From Chthoniobacterales bacterium (lineage in GTDB: Bacteria; Verrucomicrobiota; Verrucomicrobiia; Chthoniobacterales; UBA10450), in assembly GCA_013694945.1 (NCBI GenBank), contig JACDBM010000152.1:1-7974 (forward strand): a DNA stretch of 7,974 nucleotides. Direction: 5' to 3'. The position numbers and the translations under genes are program-made. The notes under the pieces are model-generated. The model was not told the DNA's origin, searched no databases, and was given only the letters and a program-made list of their open reading frames with translations. Shown here piece after piece: positions 6,560 to 7,974 of the stretch (its first letter is position 1; every line of letters starts with the position of its first letter).

Positions 6560-6585
6560 CCTTCAACCCCACACTTTAACGTTGT

Positions 6586-7974
6586 TTAAAATTCGCGATC
6601 TTTGGCGTCGGCCATGAACTTCACACGGCTGCGGCCAGTCTTCACTGGCGCCGGAGGGGTGCCGGGTTTTGGATAGTCGGCTGCCACCTGGCGATTGGAA
6701 GTTGGGATGAGGCGAACCGCGCCCTTCGCGTTATTGCGCCAGCCATTCGGATCCGCGTATTCCTCTCCGGTGTGATGCAAACCGCTAACCTGATCTTCCA
6801 ATCCGGTCCCATAATGCTGATCAATGATCGTTGGAGTAACGAAGACCAGAAGGTTACGCTTCACTCTTTCATTTAGCCTCTCCTGGAAAAGCGAACCAAT
6901 GATTGGGATGTCACCCATGATTGGAACTTTGTTCCGGCGCTTCGTCACTTCGTCCTGCAGCAAGCCGCCAATCGCGAGCGTGTCACCGCTCTTGATTAAC
7001 ACGTTGGAATCGAGCGTCCGCGTGTCAATGACGGGGCTTGTAACAGTCGCGCCGGCAAACGTGAATGGCAGATCACCAACCTTGTTACTGATCTCTGGCT
7101 TCACTGCGAGGGTAATGAAGTTGTCTTTGTTCACGGAAGGTCGAACGATCAGCGTATTCCCAAACTTCTTGTCTTGGAATCCTCCGAAGACTGCGGTCGC
7201 AGTTTGCTCGTTGAAGTTGAGCTGCGGCACCGGCTGATTGCGGATGATTTCGATCTTCGCCTGCTGGTTATCCGCCGTGACGATCCGCGGATTGGCGAGG
7301 AATTCCGCGTCTGCGTCTTCGTTCAAAGCCCGTACCGTGAGCGACATTTGCGGGATGCTTAAAATGGCGAACTGGCCCATCGCGAGGCGCGAGAAGTTGC
7401 CAATGAGATTGTTATTGTCTGCGTTACCCAGGTTAAGATCGGTCGTCACGGTCCCGGTGGTGCCGCCGGTAGATCCTGAAACCCTTCCACTGCCACCGTA
7501 GGTAACCGTTTTGCCGCCAGCCGCACTGCCGACGACTCCCGCCCAGTTGATCCCATAACTCTGCCGCGGATTCGCATTCACTTCCACGAGACGAGCCTCG
7601 ATCATGACCTGTTTCGTGGGCTTGTCTATTTGCACGAGCAATTTGCGGATTGCATCGATATTGCTGCGTGTTTCGCGGTAGAACATTGTATTGGTGCGTT
7701 CGTCGACCTGCGGGACGTCTTTGCTCTGGAGCTGCGCGGCGAGAAGGGGCGCGGTCTCCTTCGCGCGAGAGTAGCTGAACTGGTAGCTGTCGCTTTCGGT
7801 TGGTTCTGCGCCACGTTCGGCCGCCGTCTTGATGTAGTAAACGTTGTCGATCTTATCCATGAAGAGGCCTTTCGCCTTCACGATGATCGCAACTGCTTGT
7901 AAGGCGGTAACGTCCTCCAGCCGCATCGTCACAGTCGTGTTCGGAGGGATCTGATCACTCACGACCATGTTAAT
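6586..7974 (-). CDS. secretin, type IV pilus / type II secretion outer-membrane pore (PilQ/GspD family), N terminus outside the window
   Basis: Secretins assemble as 12-16-mers into a gated channel through the outer membrane for pili or exported proteins. The frame is open to the right edge (Ile-Asn before ATG 7968). The ATG is internal, because the visible start INMVVSDQIPPNTTVTMRL is already the middle of a periplasmic N domain, so the signal peptide is outside. Counting from that Met, the N domain runs to about 46, a Secretin_N (NolW-like) domain covers about 60-130 (SYQFSYSRAKETAPLLAAQL, QVDERTNTM, DKPTKQVMIEARLVEV), and a Gly/Thr-rich stretch follows at 143-180. The secretin barrel domain covers about 200-382 and ends with KSGDTLAIGGLL, KVPIMGDIPIIGSLF (347-361) and LLVFVTPTII. 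A Pro-rich tail of roughly 75 residues lies beyond it. The terminator just after suggests it ends its operon, as pilQ does in pilMNOPQ clusters, but type II GspD cannot be excluded. Confidence 0.93.
   Translation of the reverse strand: MNMVVSDQIPPNTTVTMRLEDVTALQAVAIIVKAKGLFMDKIDNVYYIKTAAERGAEPTESDSYQFSYSRAKETAPLLAAQLQSKDVPQVDERTNTMFYRETRSNIDAIRKLLVQIDKPTKQVMIEARLVEVNANPRQSYGINWAGVVGSAAGGKTVTYGGSGRVSGSTGGTTGTVTTDLNLGNADNNNLIGNFSRLAMGQFAILSIPQMSLTVRALNEDADAEFLANPRIVTADNQQAKIEIIRNQPVPQLNFNEQTATAVFGGFQDKKFGNTLIVRPSVNKDNFITLAVKPEISNKVGDLPFTFAGATVTSPVIDTRTLDSNVLIKSGDTLAIGGLLQDEVTKRRNKVPIMGDIPIIGSLFQERLNERVKRNLLVFVTPTIIDQHYGTGLEDQVSGLHHTGEEYADPNGWRNNAKGAVRLIPTSNRQVAADYPKPGTPPAPVKTGRSRVKFMADAKDREF

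Noticed and set aside
6327..6585. A small hidden gene in the intergenic region, for example a minus-strand frame overlapping the palindrome.
   Set aside because: The frame there (6215-6496) overlaps the sigma gene and the inverted repeat and has no family resemblance.
1..7974. CRISPR arrays, tRNA genes, transposases, phage or toxin-antitoxin genes.
   Set aside because: No spaced direct repeats, cloverleaf-like segments or matching protein motifs were seen on either strand.

Overview
The window (about 57% GC by eye) is a densely packed bacterial chromosome segment with no tRNA, rRNA, CRISPR array, insertion sequence or phage gene. A futalosine menaquinone pathway (MqnE, MqnA), an ECF sigma factor and a large outer-membrane secretin together point to a Gram-negative, menaquinone-using bacterium. 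The gene content and coding style would suit the Verrucomicrobiota (a soil-type lineage such as Chthoniobacterales), but this is inference from family knowledge and was not tested by phylogeny.

Layout. From 1 to about 5561 everything is on the minus strand, so it reads right to left: mqnE, mqnA, a DUF72 (YecE-like) gene interrupted by a frameshift, recJ, and recG, which runs off the left edge. mqnE and mqnA overlap by a GTGA junction, the DUF72 reading frame overlaps the end of mqnA, and recJ and recG are 3 nt apart. The run therefore looks like one or two operons. A 153-nt divergent region (5562-5714) separates it from a plus-strand ECF sigma factor (5715-6326). A 259-nt intergenic stretch (6327-6585) carries a striking 22-bp perfect inverted repeat and a rho-independent-type terminator. 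The terminator belongs to the minus-strand secretin gene, which enters from the right edge and stops at 6586.

How the genes work together. MqnA and MqnE catalyse consecutive first steps of the futalosine route: chorismate to 3-(1-carboxyvinyloxy)benzoate, then radical-SAM coupling to adenosine to give aminodeoxyfutalosine. RecJ (5'-3' single-strand exonuclease) and RecG (branch-migrating helicase) both act in recombinational repair and fork restart. The secretin forms an outer-membrane pore for type IV pili or type II secretion. The sigma factor has no recognisable anti-sigma gene inside the window.

I do not see a new defence or mobile system. The points most worth a second look are the broken DUF72 gene, with a second possible lesion near its start, the 80-nt palindromic element at 6434-6513, and the lack of Shine-Dalgarno sequences at nearly all starts.
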